Shown here: positions 1-6,469 of the stretch, in pieces
Position numbering within the stretch: position 1 is the first letter of the stretch
Layout: each line of letters starts with the position of its first letter
DNA from: CBDCKR01 sp964572045
GTDB lineage: Bacteria > Gemmatimonadota > Gemmatimonadetes > Longimicrobiales > Gaopeijiaceae
Assembly: GCA_964572045.1 (NCBI GenBank)
Contig: CAZNEI010000050.1
Coordinates: 1-14,289 of the forward strand
Direction: 5' to 3'
Length of the DNA stretch: 14,289 nucleotides
Notes under the pieces: model-generated
Told to the model about the DNA's origin: nothing
What the model saw: the letters and a program-made list of their open reading frames with translations, nothing else
The model's database searches: none
Made by a program: the position numbers and the translations under genes

Positions 1-166
1 CGGAGGGTTCGTAGGCGATCCGGTCGACCCCGGAGCCGATCCACGCGATCAGCTTGTGGAAGCCGGCCCTGTCGTTCGAGAACCGGGAAGCTCTCGCCTC
101 GGGCGCCGCGAAGGCGTAGAGCCAGTCCTTGGAGATGTCGCTCCCGACGGTGTGAAGGATGCTCAT
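1..166 (-). CDS. IS110-family transposase, N-terminal part (cut by window edge)
   Basis: The ATG at 166-164 opens a frame that runs off the left edge, giving 55 residues. The protein begins MSILHTVGSDISKDW and ends near IAYEPS. The D10 of the DISKDW box and the E53 of the YEP box match the first two acids of the DEDD catalytic tetrad of IS110-family transposases (RuvC-like fold). The text between them (RFSNDRAGFHKLIAWI) fits the family's usual 'RF.N...G...L..W' stretch. A Shine-Dalgarno (AGGGA) lies 7 nt upstream of the ATG. The last two acids and the C-terminal serine domain would lie outside the window, so intactness cannot be judged. The family call rests on motif recognition only. It is an accessory gene next to, and transcribed away from, the FMN reductase. 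Confidence 0.8.
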   Translation of the reverse strand, partial: MSILHTVGSDISKDWLYAFAAPEARASRFSNDRAGFHKLIAWIGSGVDRIAYEPS

Positions 167-168
167 CT

Positions 169-249
169 GTGCTTCCCTGCCGAACGGATTCGCACCCTCG
201 ACGAGATCCGGGCCGTCCTCGACGGCCTGGGTTCACCCCGGTGCTTCCC
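169..249. repeat. 9-bp direct repeat GTGCTTCCC (169-177 and 241-249)
   Basis: On the transposase strand the repeat reads GGGAAGCAC. The copy nearest the gene includes its Shine-Dalgarno; the second copy lies 72 bp upstream. Chance repeats of this length are possible in a few hundred bases, so the meaning is unclear. Confidence 0.4.
211..227 (-). repeat. Perfect 7-bp hairpin upstream of the transposase
   Basis: GGCCGTC-CTC-GACGGCC is a perfect inverted repeat with a 3-nt loop. It lies 45 bp upstream of the transposase start. It may be a stem of the bridge RNA or a structure in the transposase leader. Confidence 0.6.
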
Positions 250-409
250 CGGTACGGGACCGACGATGCCGAACGTCTCTTCACGTGGGCAGTCGCCGCG
301 GCTGGCAGGTCCGTGGAGCCGCCTTGGCATTCGGCGGAGGATCGGACAGCATTGTGAGGGCTTGATCTCCGCATTGGCGAGCTCGACGGGCCAACCGCTC
401 GGTTCACCG
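229..409. repeat. Two copies of a short palindrome, GGGTTCACCC and CGGTTCACCG
   Basis: The copies are at 229-238 (GGGTTCACCC) and 400-409 (CGGTTCACCG). Both share the core GGTTCACC, and the outermost pair changes from G/C to C/G while pairing is kept. As RNA each could form a very short stem; as DNA each resembles a small two-fold binding site. Both lie in the non-coding end of the IS110 element. Confidence 0.5.
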
Positions 410-499
410 ACCTCGGGGCCACCGCGTGGCGGCAAGGCCATTGACACGTACGGGCGCTTGCAGACCATAGTGGGGCGGTGAGCCGTCGCCGCATTGGCG
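369..499. repeat. 11-bp direct repeat CCGCATTGGCG (369-379 and 489-499)
   Basis: Two exact copies are spaced 120 bp apart in the gene-free region between the IS110 transposase and the FMN reductase. They may mark the element's end region or be a regulatory site. No partner copies were seen elsewhere in the window. Confidence 0.45.
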
Positions 500-668
500 T
501 GTGACAAGGCGTCCCGTTAGCGTCGGACGAATGGGCCCACAGAGAATCGCTTCCTCGTGGGACCCGAGCTCTTGCTGGAACGCCCTTAGACCCGGTCCGG
601 CCGAATCGTGCCGAGGAGTGCGAAGTCGGGCAGGCGATGACGACGTTGCAGTGTCCAGGAGAAGACTC
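500..668. other. Gene-free stretch upstream of the FMN reductase
   Basis: No convincing ORF or RNA gene was seen. The upstream in-frame extension of the reductase ORF (to 501) has no similarity to flavodoxin-fold proteins and looks non-coding. A TTGCAG at about 645 resembles a -35 box, but no matching -10 follows at normal spacing. The stretch probably holds the host side of the IS junction and the reductase promoter. Confidence 0.4.
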
Positions 669-1214
669 ATGAACTTTGTCGGCCTCGCTGGCAGCCTGCG
701 ATCGGGCTCTTTCAACGCCAGCCTGATCAGGGCAGCTGCCGCCGCCGCGCCTGAGGGCACGATTCTGGAGTCGTTTGACCGGCTAGGCGGTATCCCCCCC
801 TACAACGAGGATGACCGAGAGAAAGAGTTTCCCGGGATCGTGACGGTACTGGCCGGACGGATCCGTGCCGCAGACGGCCTGGTAATCGCGACTCCGGAGT
901 ACAACTACGGCGTTCCGGGCGTATTGAAGAACGCGATCGACTGGCTATCGAGGACGTCCGACCAGCCCTTTCGACACAAGCCAATCGGTATCCTGGGCGC
1001 CTCGATGGGCAATCTGGGTGGAGCTCGGGCTCAGTACGACTTGCGCCGGTACTTCATCTTCCTCGACGGCCTGGTGATGAACCGCCCGGAAGTGTTCGTC
1101 GGAGCGGCCCATAGGAAGTTCGACGAGAACGGTGAGCTAACCGACGCGCCCACGCGAGAACGCCTGGGGGAATACATGGTGGCCTTCGCGGCCTGGGTGA
1201 ACCGGGTCCGATGA
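669..1214 (+). CDS. NADPH-dependent FMN reductase (flavodoxin-fold quinone/azo reductase type)
   Basis: The 181-residue protein is a cytoplasmic flavodoxin-fold oxidoreductase of the NADPH-dependent FMN reductase family (ChrR/YieF/azoreductase type). Such enzymes use NAD(P)H and bound FMN to reduce quinones, azo dyes or chromate; the substrate cannot be read here. Residues 8-16 (GSLRSGSFN) form the FMN phosphate loop. Residues 75-92 hold the family signature TPEYNYGVPGVLKNAIDW, and ASMGNLGGARAQ at 111-122 is the conserved second flavin loop. The ATG at 669 is chosen because AGGAG (657-661) lies 7 nt before it and the fold's first strand begins right there. The gene is convergent with lutC, with only 36 bp between their stops. 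Its length is normal for the family. It lies beside an IS110 end, so it may be part of an accessory border, though its codon use looks like that of its neighbours. Confidence 0.9.
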   Translation: MNFVGLAGSLRSGSFNASLIRAAAAAAPEGTILESFDRLGGIPPYNEDDREKEFPGIVTVLAGRIRAADGLVIATPEYNYGVPGVLKNAIDWLSRTSDQPFRHKPIGILGASMGNLGGARAQYDLRRYFIFLDGLVMNRPEVFVGAAHRKFDENGELTDAPTRERLGEYMVAFAAWVNRVR

Positions 1215-1250
1215 CCGCCTCCGGACAACGCTGCGCCCGCACCGCGGATC

Positions 1251-1952
1251 CTACGTCCTAGCCTCGGGCGCGGTGGACCGCCCCATGTCCGGTTCACGCC
1301 GCACCCCTTTGGGCGCCCCCGGCTCGCCCGGAGAGTCGTCGAGGATCGCAGCAATGATCCGTCCGGGCCCGTGCACTCCGCGTACCATGACCTGTCCGAT
1401 GTCGGCCGATTTGCTGGGACCTGAGTGAAGCGCGAGCAGAGCCGGAAGATCCCCGGGCTCGTCTCGCCGGCGGAGGAGCAGTTCGTTGAGCGTTTCCGTG
1501 ACGTCCGCCGCCCGCACCCAGACGAGCTGTACGGGGGTGAGCACCTGGGGCCTGCGTCCGGCTACCGACGAGAGAAGGAGCGACCCGGTCTGTGCGGACG
1601 CACCCGCCGCCATGCATACGCCTAGGGTCGCATCGGCGGCCTCGGCGTGCGGCAGGTCGGGCCTAAGGTGTCGAGGCACGTCGGCGCAGGTTGAAGCCGT
1701 CTCGAAGGGCTGTACCAGTTCCGCCAGCCAGGCTGCCACTCGGTCAGGATCGGGAGAGAGGCGGACGACCTCTCCTCCCGACGCACGGAAGCGCTCGACA
1801 AACGCCGGAACAGGCTCGGCTCTCCCCTCGGGCCCCCCAGGTGCGGGGGGCTCTAGCGAGGACGGAAGCGGACCGGGGTGCGGGATCACCCTCCGAGCGC
1901 GGTTGGCCCGTCGGATCCGCTCCAGAATCCGCTGGCGATCGGTGCGTGTCAG
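1251..1952 (-). CDS. lutC: LutC, lactate utilisation protein C (LUD domain), probable CTG start
   Basis: This 233-residue LUD-domain protein is the third subunit of the LutABC L-lactate oxidising complex, which feeds lactate-derived pyruvate to the cell. The C-terminal LUD signature SGPSKSADIGQVMVRGVHGP is clear, as is the central TGSLLLSS strand. The first family-like residues (TRTDRQRILERIRRA) follow directly after the lutB stop. The best start is CTG at 1952-1950, overlapping the lutB TGA as CTGA, with GGAGG (1960-1964) 7 nt upstream. No ATG, GTG or TTG lies at that place. The next candidate, a GTG about 20 codons in, would delete the N-terminal helix. A tail of about 28 residues after ILD (SPGEPGAPKG...) is longer than usual. 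lutC is the last gene of the lutABC operon. Confidence 0.87.
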   Translation of the reverse strand: MTRTDRQRILERIRRANRARRVIPHPGPLPSSLEPPAPGGPEGRAEPVPAFVERFRASGGEVVRLSPDPDRVAAWLAELVQPFETASTCADVPRHLRPDLPHAEAADATLGVCMAAGASAQTGSLLLSSVAGRRPQVLTPVQLVWVRAADVTETLNELLLRRRDEPGDLPALLALHSGPSKSADIGQVMVRGVHGPGRIIAAILDDSPGEPGAPKGVRREPDMGRSTAPEART

Positions 1953-3346
1953 TCGATTCCCTCCTTCCAGAGCTCGCGAAACGTCGGTCCTTCGGGACGC
2001 GGTGGCGCGCGGCCCCGGCTCCACTCGACGATGACGGGAAGTCGGCGAAGTACGTCTTCCGGCAATCGGCCGAGGCATCGCTCGAAGGCCTTGAACAGCC
2101 CCGGGCGGGCGGCCGCGAACGCCCACAATCGATGGAGGAAGCGGTGCATCGCGCCCGTCTTCCGATCGTCAACGGCACGGGCGCGCCAGGTGTGAAGGAG
2201 CTCGGGGATCGGGATCCGAACCGGGCAGACGTCGGCACAGGCACCGCAGAGCGTTGACGCGAAAGGGAGTTCGAGCGCACGGTCCCAGCCCGCCAACACA
2301 GGGCTCACGACGGACCCGATCGGCCCAGAATACACGTAACCATAGGCATGTCCTCCTGTTTGCCGGTACACCGGGCAAACGTTGAGGCACGCCCCGCATC
2401 GCACGCATCGGAGAGCCTCCCACGCCTCTGGATCCTCCAACAGCCGAGTCCGTCCGTTGTCGACGAGGACCACATGCAGCTCCTCCGGACCGTCCCGCTC
2501 TCCGCTCGGCCGACCCCCCGGGCCTTGGATCATCGAGACGAATGTCCCTATCGGCTGGCCCGTCGCGGACTTCGAGGTCAGCTGGAGGAAGGTTGCGAGA
2601 TCCGACCAGCGCGGAAGGATCTTCTCGATCCCAAGAAGCGCCACGTGGACAGGCGGAAGCGAGGTGGTAAGCCGGATGTTTCCCTCGTTCTCGATGAGTA
2701 CGATCGAGCCGGTCTCAGCGACCAGGAAGTTGCCTCCGCTGATCCCGAGTTCTGCGGTAAGGAAGGCCTCGCGAAGAACGTCACGTGCGGCATCTGCCAG
2801 TTGATCGGGCGTCGCATCGGCGTCGCAGCCGAGTCGCGCCTGAAAGAGCGCCCGAATCTCCTCCAAGCTCCTGTGGATCGAGGGTCCGACAATGTGGCTG
2901 GGCGGCTCGCCCAAGAGTTGGATGATGTACTCGCCCAAGTCCGTTTCTACGACTTCCACCGACTGCCGCTCCAAGCATGCATTCACCCCAACCTCTTCGC
3001 TGAGCATGCTCTTGCCCTTGACGGCTCGACGAACCCCGCGCTCTGCCGAGATCCGCTCGAGGATCCGGTGGACGTCCTGCGCCGTGTCGGCCCAATGGAC
3101 GATCGCCCCTCGCTTGACGAGTTGGTCCTCGGCCTCTTCCAGGTACCGGTCCAGTCGTGTGAGCGCGTGACTCTTCACCTGCTCCGCCCACACCTTCAGC
3201 GCCTGGGTCTCGAGCCCGTGAAAAGCAGCGCGCCGGTTGGCGTCGAAGGTGCGAGTCGCCGCGGTGACGGCCTCCCGAACGCCGGGGGTCTCGGAGATGA
3301 TGTAGCGGGCACGCGTCCGGTACTCGTCGCGGCTACCGATCTCCAC
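1949..3346 (-). CDS. lutB: LutB, iron-sulfur protein of L-lactate oxidation
   Basis: The 465-residue protein is the LutB subunit of LutABC, which oxidises L-lactate to pyruvate using iron-sulfur clusters. Its first ~300 residues form a LUD domain (for example LTAELGISGGNFLVAETGS near 196-214). The C-terminal part binds [4Fe-4S] clusters: C314, C317, C320 and C324 in CVRCGACLNVCP, then C367, C370 and C374 in CGACADVCP. The GGHAYGYVYSGPIGSV stretch between them is typical of LutB. The start is taken as GTG at 3346-3344: GGAGG lies 6 nt upstream, and the longer in-frame extension is only lutA read in another frame. It overlaps the end of lutA by 14 bp and the start of lutC by 4 bp, so the three genes are translationally coupled. 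Length is close to the Bacillus protein. Confidence 0.93.
   Translation of the reverse strand: MEIGSRDEYRTRARYIISETPGVREAVTAATRTFDANRRAAFHGLETQALKVWAEQVKSHALTRLDRYLEEAEDQLVKRGAIVHWADTAQDVHRILERISAERGVRRAVKGKSMLSEEVGVNACLERQSVEVVETDLGEYIIQLLGEPPSHIVGPSIHRSLEEIRALFQARLGCDADATPDQLADAARDVLREAFLTAELGISGGNFLVAETGSIVLIENEGNIRLTTSLPPVHVALLGIEKILPRWSDLATFLQLTSKSATGQPIGTFVSMIQGPGGRPSGERDGPEELHVVLVDNGRTRLLEDPEAWEALRCVRCGACLNVCPVYRQTGGHAYGYVYSGPIGSVVSPVLAGWDRALELPFASTLCGACADVCPVRIPIPELLHTWRARAVDDRKTGAMHRFLHRLWAFAAARPGLFKAFERCLGRLPEDVLRRLPVIVEWSRGRAPPRPEGPTFRELWKEGID
1960..1964 (-). promoter_or_regulatory. Shine-Dalgarno that places the lutC start at CTG
   Basis: GGAGG on the minus strand lies 7 nt before CTG at 1952-1950, inside the last lutB codons. 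This ideal spacing, with the CTGA overlap at the lutB stop, is what argues for a CTG start. Confidence 0.65.
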
Positions 3347-4037
3347 TGCGAGCCTCCCAGAGCAGCGATGGCAAGGACCGGAAGGCGACGAGCGAGCCCC
3401 GGCTGCGTGCGCGCGCGTCGAGGTGGAGCAGGCACCCCCCGTCGCTCGAAGCCACGGTGTCGACATCGGGGAGCGTGTCGAGCTTCCGGTCGGCCATCGC
3501 CACGGAAACTTCCGGAGCCTTCACGGAAAAGAGGCCTCCGAAGCCACAGCACTCCTCATCCATCTCCCATGGCAGGACTTGAGCCCCTGCCGTCACGAGA
3601 AGCCTGATCGGCTGCTCCTTCACTCCGAGCTCCCGGAGCGCGTGACACCCGTGGTGGTAGGCCAGGCGCCTCCCCTCTAGGCCTCGTCCCAGTCCGGGCA
3701 TCCCGAGCACATCCACCAAGAATTCCGCCAACTCATAGGCGCGTCCGGCAAGCTCCTGCGACCCCAGGAGCCGAGGGTAGGCGCGCCGGAGCATGGCGGT
3801 GCAGCTTCCCGAGAGGACCACCACATACTCCGACCGGGCAAAGACCGCCGCCGTATGCGACGCCATTTGGCGGGCCTCCCTGAGATACCCGGCGTTCCAT
3901 GCGGCTTGGCCGCAGCAGGTCTGAGCCGCCGGGAACTCAACCGCCACGCCGAGGGAGTGAAGGAGACGCACCGCATCGGCCGCGGCGTCAGCAAAGAACC
4001 GGTTGCCGAGGCATGTGACGAAGAGGGAGACACGCAT
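3333..4037 (-). CDS. lutA: LutA, lactate utilisation protein A (two CCG domains)
   Basis: The 234-residue protein is LutA, the cysteine-rich (CCG-domain) subunit of the LutABC L-lactate oxidation complex, related to GlpC and heterodisulfide reductase subunits. Two CCG repeats are visible. The first has C9, the pair C41-C42-G43 (TCCGQ) and C79 (GSC). The second has C131 (HHGCH), the pair C163-C164-G165 (EECCGFGG) and C202 (GGC). These normally hold iron-sulfur clusters. The start ATG at 4037 gives the family's MRVSLFVTCLGN opening; the ribosome site is weak (AGG, about 6 nt away). It is the first gene of lutABC and overlaps lutB by 14 bp. A 426-bp gap separates it from the DAHP synthase gene, so it may have its own promoter. 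Confidence 0.92.
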   Translation of the reverse strand: MRVSLFVTCLGNRFFADAAADAVRLLHSLGVAVEFPAAQTCCGQAAWNAGYLREARQMASHTAAVFARSEYVVVLSGSCTAMLRRAYPRLLGSQELAGRAYELAEFLVDVLGMPGLGRGLEGRRLAYHHGCHALRELGVKEQPIRLLVTAGAQVLPWEMDEECCGFGGLFSVKAPEVSVAMADRKLDTLPDVDTVASSDGGCLLHLDARARSRGSLVAFRSLPSLLWEARSGDR

Positions 4038-4463
4038 ACGAACCTAAGGTACGCCCAGCGAGCACCGGCGGTAGGTCCGCGCCCGTCGAGGGTCAGCAAC
4101 CCCGGATCGACACGAGGGAGCGTGCGTATATTCAGCGGCCAGAGAATCCGGAACCAACGGCATCGACTCGGCATGCTTCCCGGATTCACCGGAGCCCCGT
4201 CGCGGTTGATCGATCGTCGTTTGCCCGGCCCGGGCGGTCGGACTCCGGGGGATGGTTGTTCAGACGATCGCTCCGCGCGCCTCCACTCTCCCGAACTCAT
4301 CGTCCGCGGTCTCCGAGATCCCGATGGCGAAGAGGAGCGTCGATGAAGGAGATGGGATGACCGATGGCAGCGACTCGACGAATTCGAACTCGGGCCCAGC
4401 GTACCCTGTGCACTCGGACGTGGCGGTCCGGCTCCGCCGCTCACCGCACGCCACTGAAACCCG
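4038..4463. other. 426-bp interval between DAHP synthase and lutA
   Basis: No recognised gene. A small minus-strand frame (4454-4260, GTG start, 64 residues) has a plausible composition in its second half (GPEFEFVESLPSVIP, then LLFAIGISETADDEFGRV), but it has no ribosome site and matches no family I know. Near 4420-4454, just after the DAHP synthase stop, GTGGCG/CGCCAC and CGGC/GCCG pairings could form a GC-rich hairpin, but no T-run follows. A lutA promoter is expected here. The only A/T-rich spot is GCTGAATATACG at about 4126-4137 (minus strand), preceded by TTGGTT; this is a weak candidate. Confidence 0.4.
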
Positions 4464-5480
4464 TTAGGCCGACCGTCCGATCGCCGTTGCGATGCCCCTG
4501 ATCTGCACCATCAGTTCGGCGAACTGATGTGGGTAGAGGGACTGGGCGCCGTCCGACAAAGCTTCGGGCGGGTTGGGGTGCACCTCCACCATGAGGCCGT
4601 CCGCTCCTGCGGCCACGGCGGCCCTCGCCATCGGAATCACTTTGTCCCGGACTCCGGTCCCGTGGCTCGGATCGGCGATGACCGGAAGATGCGAGAGGGA
4701 TTTCACCACCGGTATTGCAGTCAGGTCAAGGAGATTCCGAGTGTGGCTGTCAAAGCTGCGTACGCCCCGCTCGCAGAGGATGACCTGCTCGTTCCCTTCG
4801 GCCAGCAGATACTCGGCCGCGAGAAGCAGCTCCGTGAGCGTGGCCGACATGCCCCGCTTCAGGAGCACGGGCTTTCGGCACCGGCCAGCCCGCCTCAGAA
4901 GTGGATAATTCTGCATGTTCCGGGCTCCGATCTGGATCACGTCGGCGTACTCGGCCACCCGATCCACCCCGTCCGGATCGAGCGCCTCCGTTACGATGGC
5001 CAACCCGGTCACCCTCTTCGCCTCTGCGAGCATCCTGAGGCCATCCTCTCCCAATCCCTGCCACGAGTATGGGGAGGTGCGCGGCTTGAACGCTCCCCCC
5101 CGGAGCAGGCGAGCACCCATCTCCTTGAGCTGGCGGGCCACACCGAGAATCTGGGATTCCCCCTCCACGGCGCACGGGCCCGCGATGATCGGGACTTCCG
5201 CCGTGCCGAATCGAATGCCGCCCTCCAGTTCAACGACGGTATTCGCCTCTCGCCACTCCCTGGAGACCTGCTTGTACGGCTTCGTCACGGGTATGATCTC
5301 AAGGACGCCGGCGAGACCCTCGATCCTGGTTGAGTCGACTCGCCCATCGTTACCCATGAGACCGACCGTGGTCCTCTGCTTTCCCGGCATCGGTCGAGCC
5401 GCGTATCCCATGCGTTCGATCTCGTCCACCACGCCCGTTACTTCGGCCTCGGAAGCGCCGTGCCTCATGACGACCAGCAT
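4464..5480 (-). CDS. aroF: 3-deoxy-7-phosphoheptulonate (DAHP) synthase, type Ibeta with N-terminal ferredoxin-like domain
   Basis: This enzyme joins phosphoenolpyruvate and erythrose 4-phosphate to make DAHP, the first step of the shikimate pathway to aromatic amino acids. It has 338 residues, the same length as the Thermotoga maritima enzyme, and it aligns with one residue of offset. Residues 1 to about 67 form the ferredoxin-like regulatory domain, where aromatic end products act. The barrel follows: AGPCAVE (100-106), LRGGAFKPRTSPYSWQG (126-142), IGARNMQN (184-191), LKRGMS (207-212), ERG (237-239) and DPSHGTG (270-276). Metal ligands are predicted as C103, H273, E299 and D310. The start ATG at 5480 has GAGGA about 6 nt upstream. 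It follows the metallo-hydrolase by 31 bp and is likely co-transcribed with it. I use the aroF symbol loosely; the regulatory class is not proven. Confidence 0.95.
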   Translation of the reverse strand: MLVVMRHGASEAEVTGVVDEIERMGYAARPMPGKQRTTVGLMGNDGRVDSTRIEGLAGVLEIIPVTKPYKQVSREWREANTVVELEGGIRFGTAEVPIIAGPCAVEGESQILGVARQLKEMGARLLRGGAFKPRTSPYSWQGLGEDGLRMLAEAKRVTGLAIVTEALDPDGVDRVAEYADVIQIGARNMQNYPLLRRAGRCRKPVLLKRGMSATLTELLLAAEYLLAEGNEQVILCERGVRSFDSHTRNLLDLTAIPVVKSLSHLPVIADPSHGTGVRDKVIPMARAAVAAGADGLMVEVHPNPPEALSDGAQSLYPHQFAELMVQIRGIATAIGRSA

Positions 5481-5511
5481 ACGATTCCTCGATCAGGGAG
5501 TCTTGGCGGGC

Positions 5512-6345
5512 CTATCGGCTTGGGGCATCGCACTGGGTCGTCTCCGCATGAACAGAGGGCCGCGAGAGAACCGACGGGCTCCCCCTCCCGAGCACGATCC
5601 GCATTCCATCGTATCCCGCACGCACACGGCCCGAGTACCCGCACTGCCGGATGAGTTCCGGAACGTCGTCAGGGGAGAGGGGCGGGTAGGCGTGCGTCGT
5701 GATCACGAGGCCCGGCGCCACCTCGCCCGCCAGAGCTGCCACTCCGCTGGGCGTCAGGTGTGTCTCCGTGGGCGCCGGATCGGCGAATGCGCACTCCACG
5801 ATCAACACATCCACCCCGGCCAGGAAGCCCCCGAGTGCCGGACTCTCCCCGGTATCGCCCGTGTACCCTACGCTGCCGGCTCCCCCCCTCCAGCGATACG
5901 CAACCGAGTGGTCCGTGTGAAGCGTGGAACAGACACTCAGGTCCACGAGGCCGTCAGACCATCGGTCGCCGGGGGCAAGCTCGACGACGGAGAGTTCGAA
6001 CCCGGGCTCAACGATGTGGCCTCCGTACGCCTCGGCCAAGGCCGCAAGGAGGCGCTCTAGCCCCGGGGGGCCCACGATGGAGAGAGGAGTTGTCCGGGCC
6101 GGAGCCACTCCGTGCGATAGAGCAAACATCAGGGGAGCCAGTCCACCGATGTGGTCCGTGTGAAAGTGGCTGAGCGCGATGTGGGTCAGTTGGCTCCATG
6201 CAACGCCGTACCGGTCCATTCCGTCCAGGATTCCCGACCCACAATCGAGGAGGAGCTTCGCGTTGCCCTCCGATAACAAGAAGGCCGCCGAATGACGTCG
6301 GTGGTCGGGCACGAGCGTGCCCGAGCCCAGAACCGTCAAGGTCAT
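5512..6345 (-). CDS. MBL-fold metallo-hydrolase, RNase Z-like
   Basis: The 277-residue protein has the metallo-beta-lactamase fold with a di-metal site. It carries H60-x-H62-x-D64-H65 (SHFHTDHIGG), H143/H146 (TLHTDHSVAYR), D164 (GYTGDTG), H196 (ETHLTP) and H218 (TTHAYP). The order of motifs and the MTLTVLGSGT opening resemble the RNase Z/ElaC branch (tRNA 3' processing) and uncharacterised relatives. I see no clear RNase Z exosite arm, so the substrate stays open. The ATG at 6345 fits the fold's first strand but has no Shine-Dalgarno. A GTG five codons upstream (6360-6358) has GAGGA (6369-6373) 8 nt before it, and may be the real start. The gene follows smc by about 110-125 bp with nothing visible between, and precedes the DAHP synthase by 31 bp. 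Confidence 0.85.
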   Translation of the reverse strand: MTLTVLGSGTLVPDHRRHSAAFLLSEGNAKLLLDCGSGILDGMDRYGVAWSQLTHIALSHFHTDHIGGLAPLMFALSHGVAPARTTPLSIVGPPGLERLLAALAEAYGGHIVEPGFELSVVELAPGDRWSDGLVDLSVCSTLHTDHSVAYRWRGGAGSVGYTGDTGESPALGGFLAGVDVLIVECAFADPAPTETHLTPSGVAALAGEVAPGLVITTHAYPPLSPDDVPELIRQCGYSGRVRAGYDGMRIVLGRGSPSVLSRPSVHAETTQCDAPSR

Positions 6346-6469
6346 GAGCGGCGGAACCACGGAGGTCGTCCTCGCCTTCGCGCTGCCGTCCTTCGAGTCG
6401 CGTATCGCCGTGGCAGTCGAATGGATCGCGCCCACCCCGAGCTCCGACGCGAAGTTCGGGAGCGGGCCA

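Larger units (their letters stand above)
167..410 (-). ncRNA. Candidate bridge-RNA region of the IS110 element
   Basis: IS110-group elements are known to transcribe a structured bridge RNA from the non-coding end upstream of the transposase; its loops pair with target and donor DNA. This stretch lies in that position and direction and holds no convincing ORF. It contains a perfect 7-bp hairpin (211-227), two short palindromes with a swapped outer pair (229-238 and 400-409), and a CCGCC/GGCGG hairpin near 321-339. I could not define the two guide loops or the RNA ends, so this is inference from position plus local structure. Confidence 0.28.
1..500 (-). mobile_element. IS110-family insertion sequence, one end (boundary approximate)
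   Basis: The transposase N-terminus at 1-166 reads leftwards out of the window, so the bases to its right are the 5' non-coding end of the element. IS110 elements usually lack long terminal inverted repeats and clear target duplications, so the outer boundary cannot be read from one copy. It should lie between the transposase start and the next host gene at 669. The 500 mark is only a guess: direct repeats and palindromes cluster between 169 and 499 and thin out after that. Confidence 0.45.

Noticed and set aside
163..507. 114-codon minus-strand ORF upstream of the transposase
   Set aside because: Proline/arginine-rich, no family signal, overlaps the transposase start in another frame; better explained as the IS non-coding end.
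1215..1250. Possible bidirectional terminator between the FMN reductase and lutC
   Set aside because: No stable hairpin with a T-run is visible in the 36 bp.
2348..3607. 419-codon plus-strand ORF
   Set aside because: It is antisense to lutB/lutA, whose iron-sulfur and CCG motifs are clear. Long antisense frames are expected in high-GC3 genes.
4915..6060. 381-codon plus-strand ORF
   Set aside because: Antisense to the DAHP synthase and metallo-hydrolase; composition is S/P/R-rich with no family signal.
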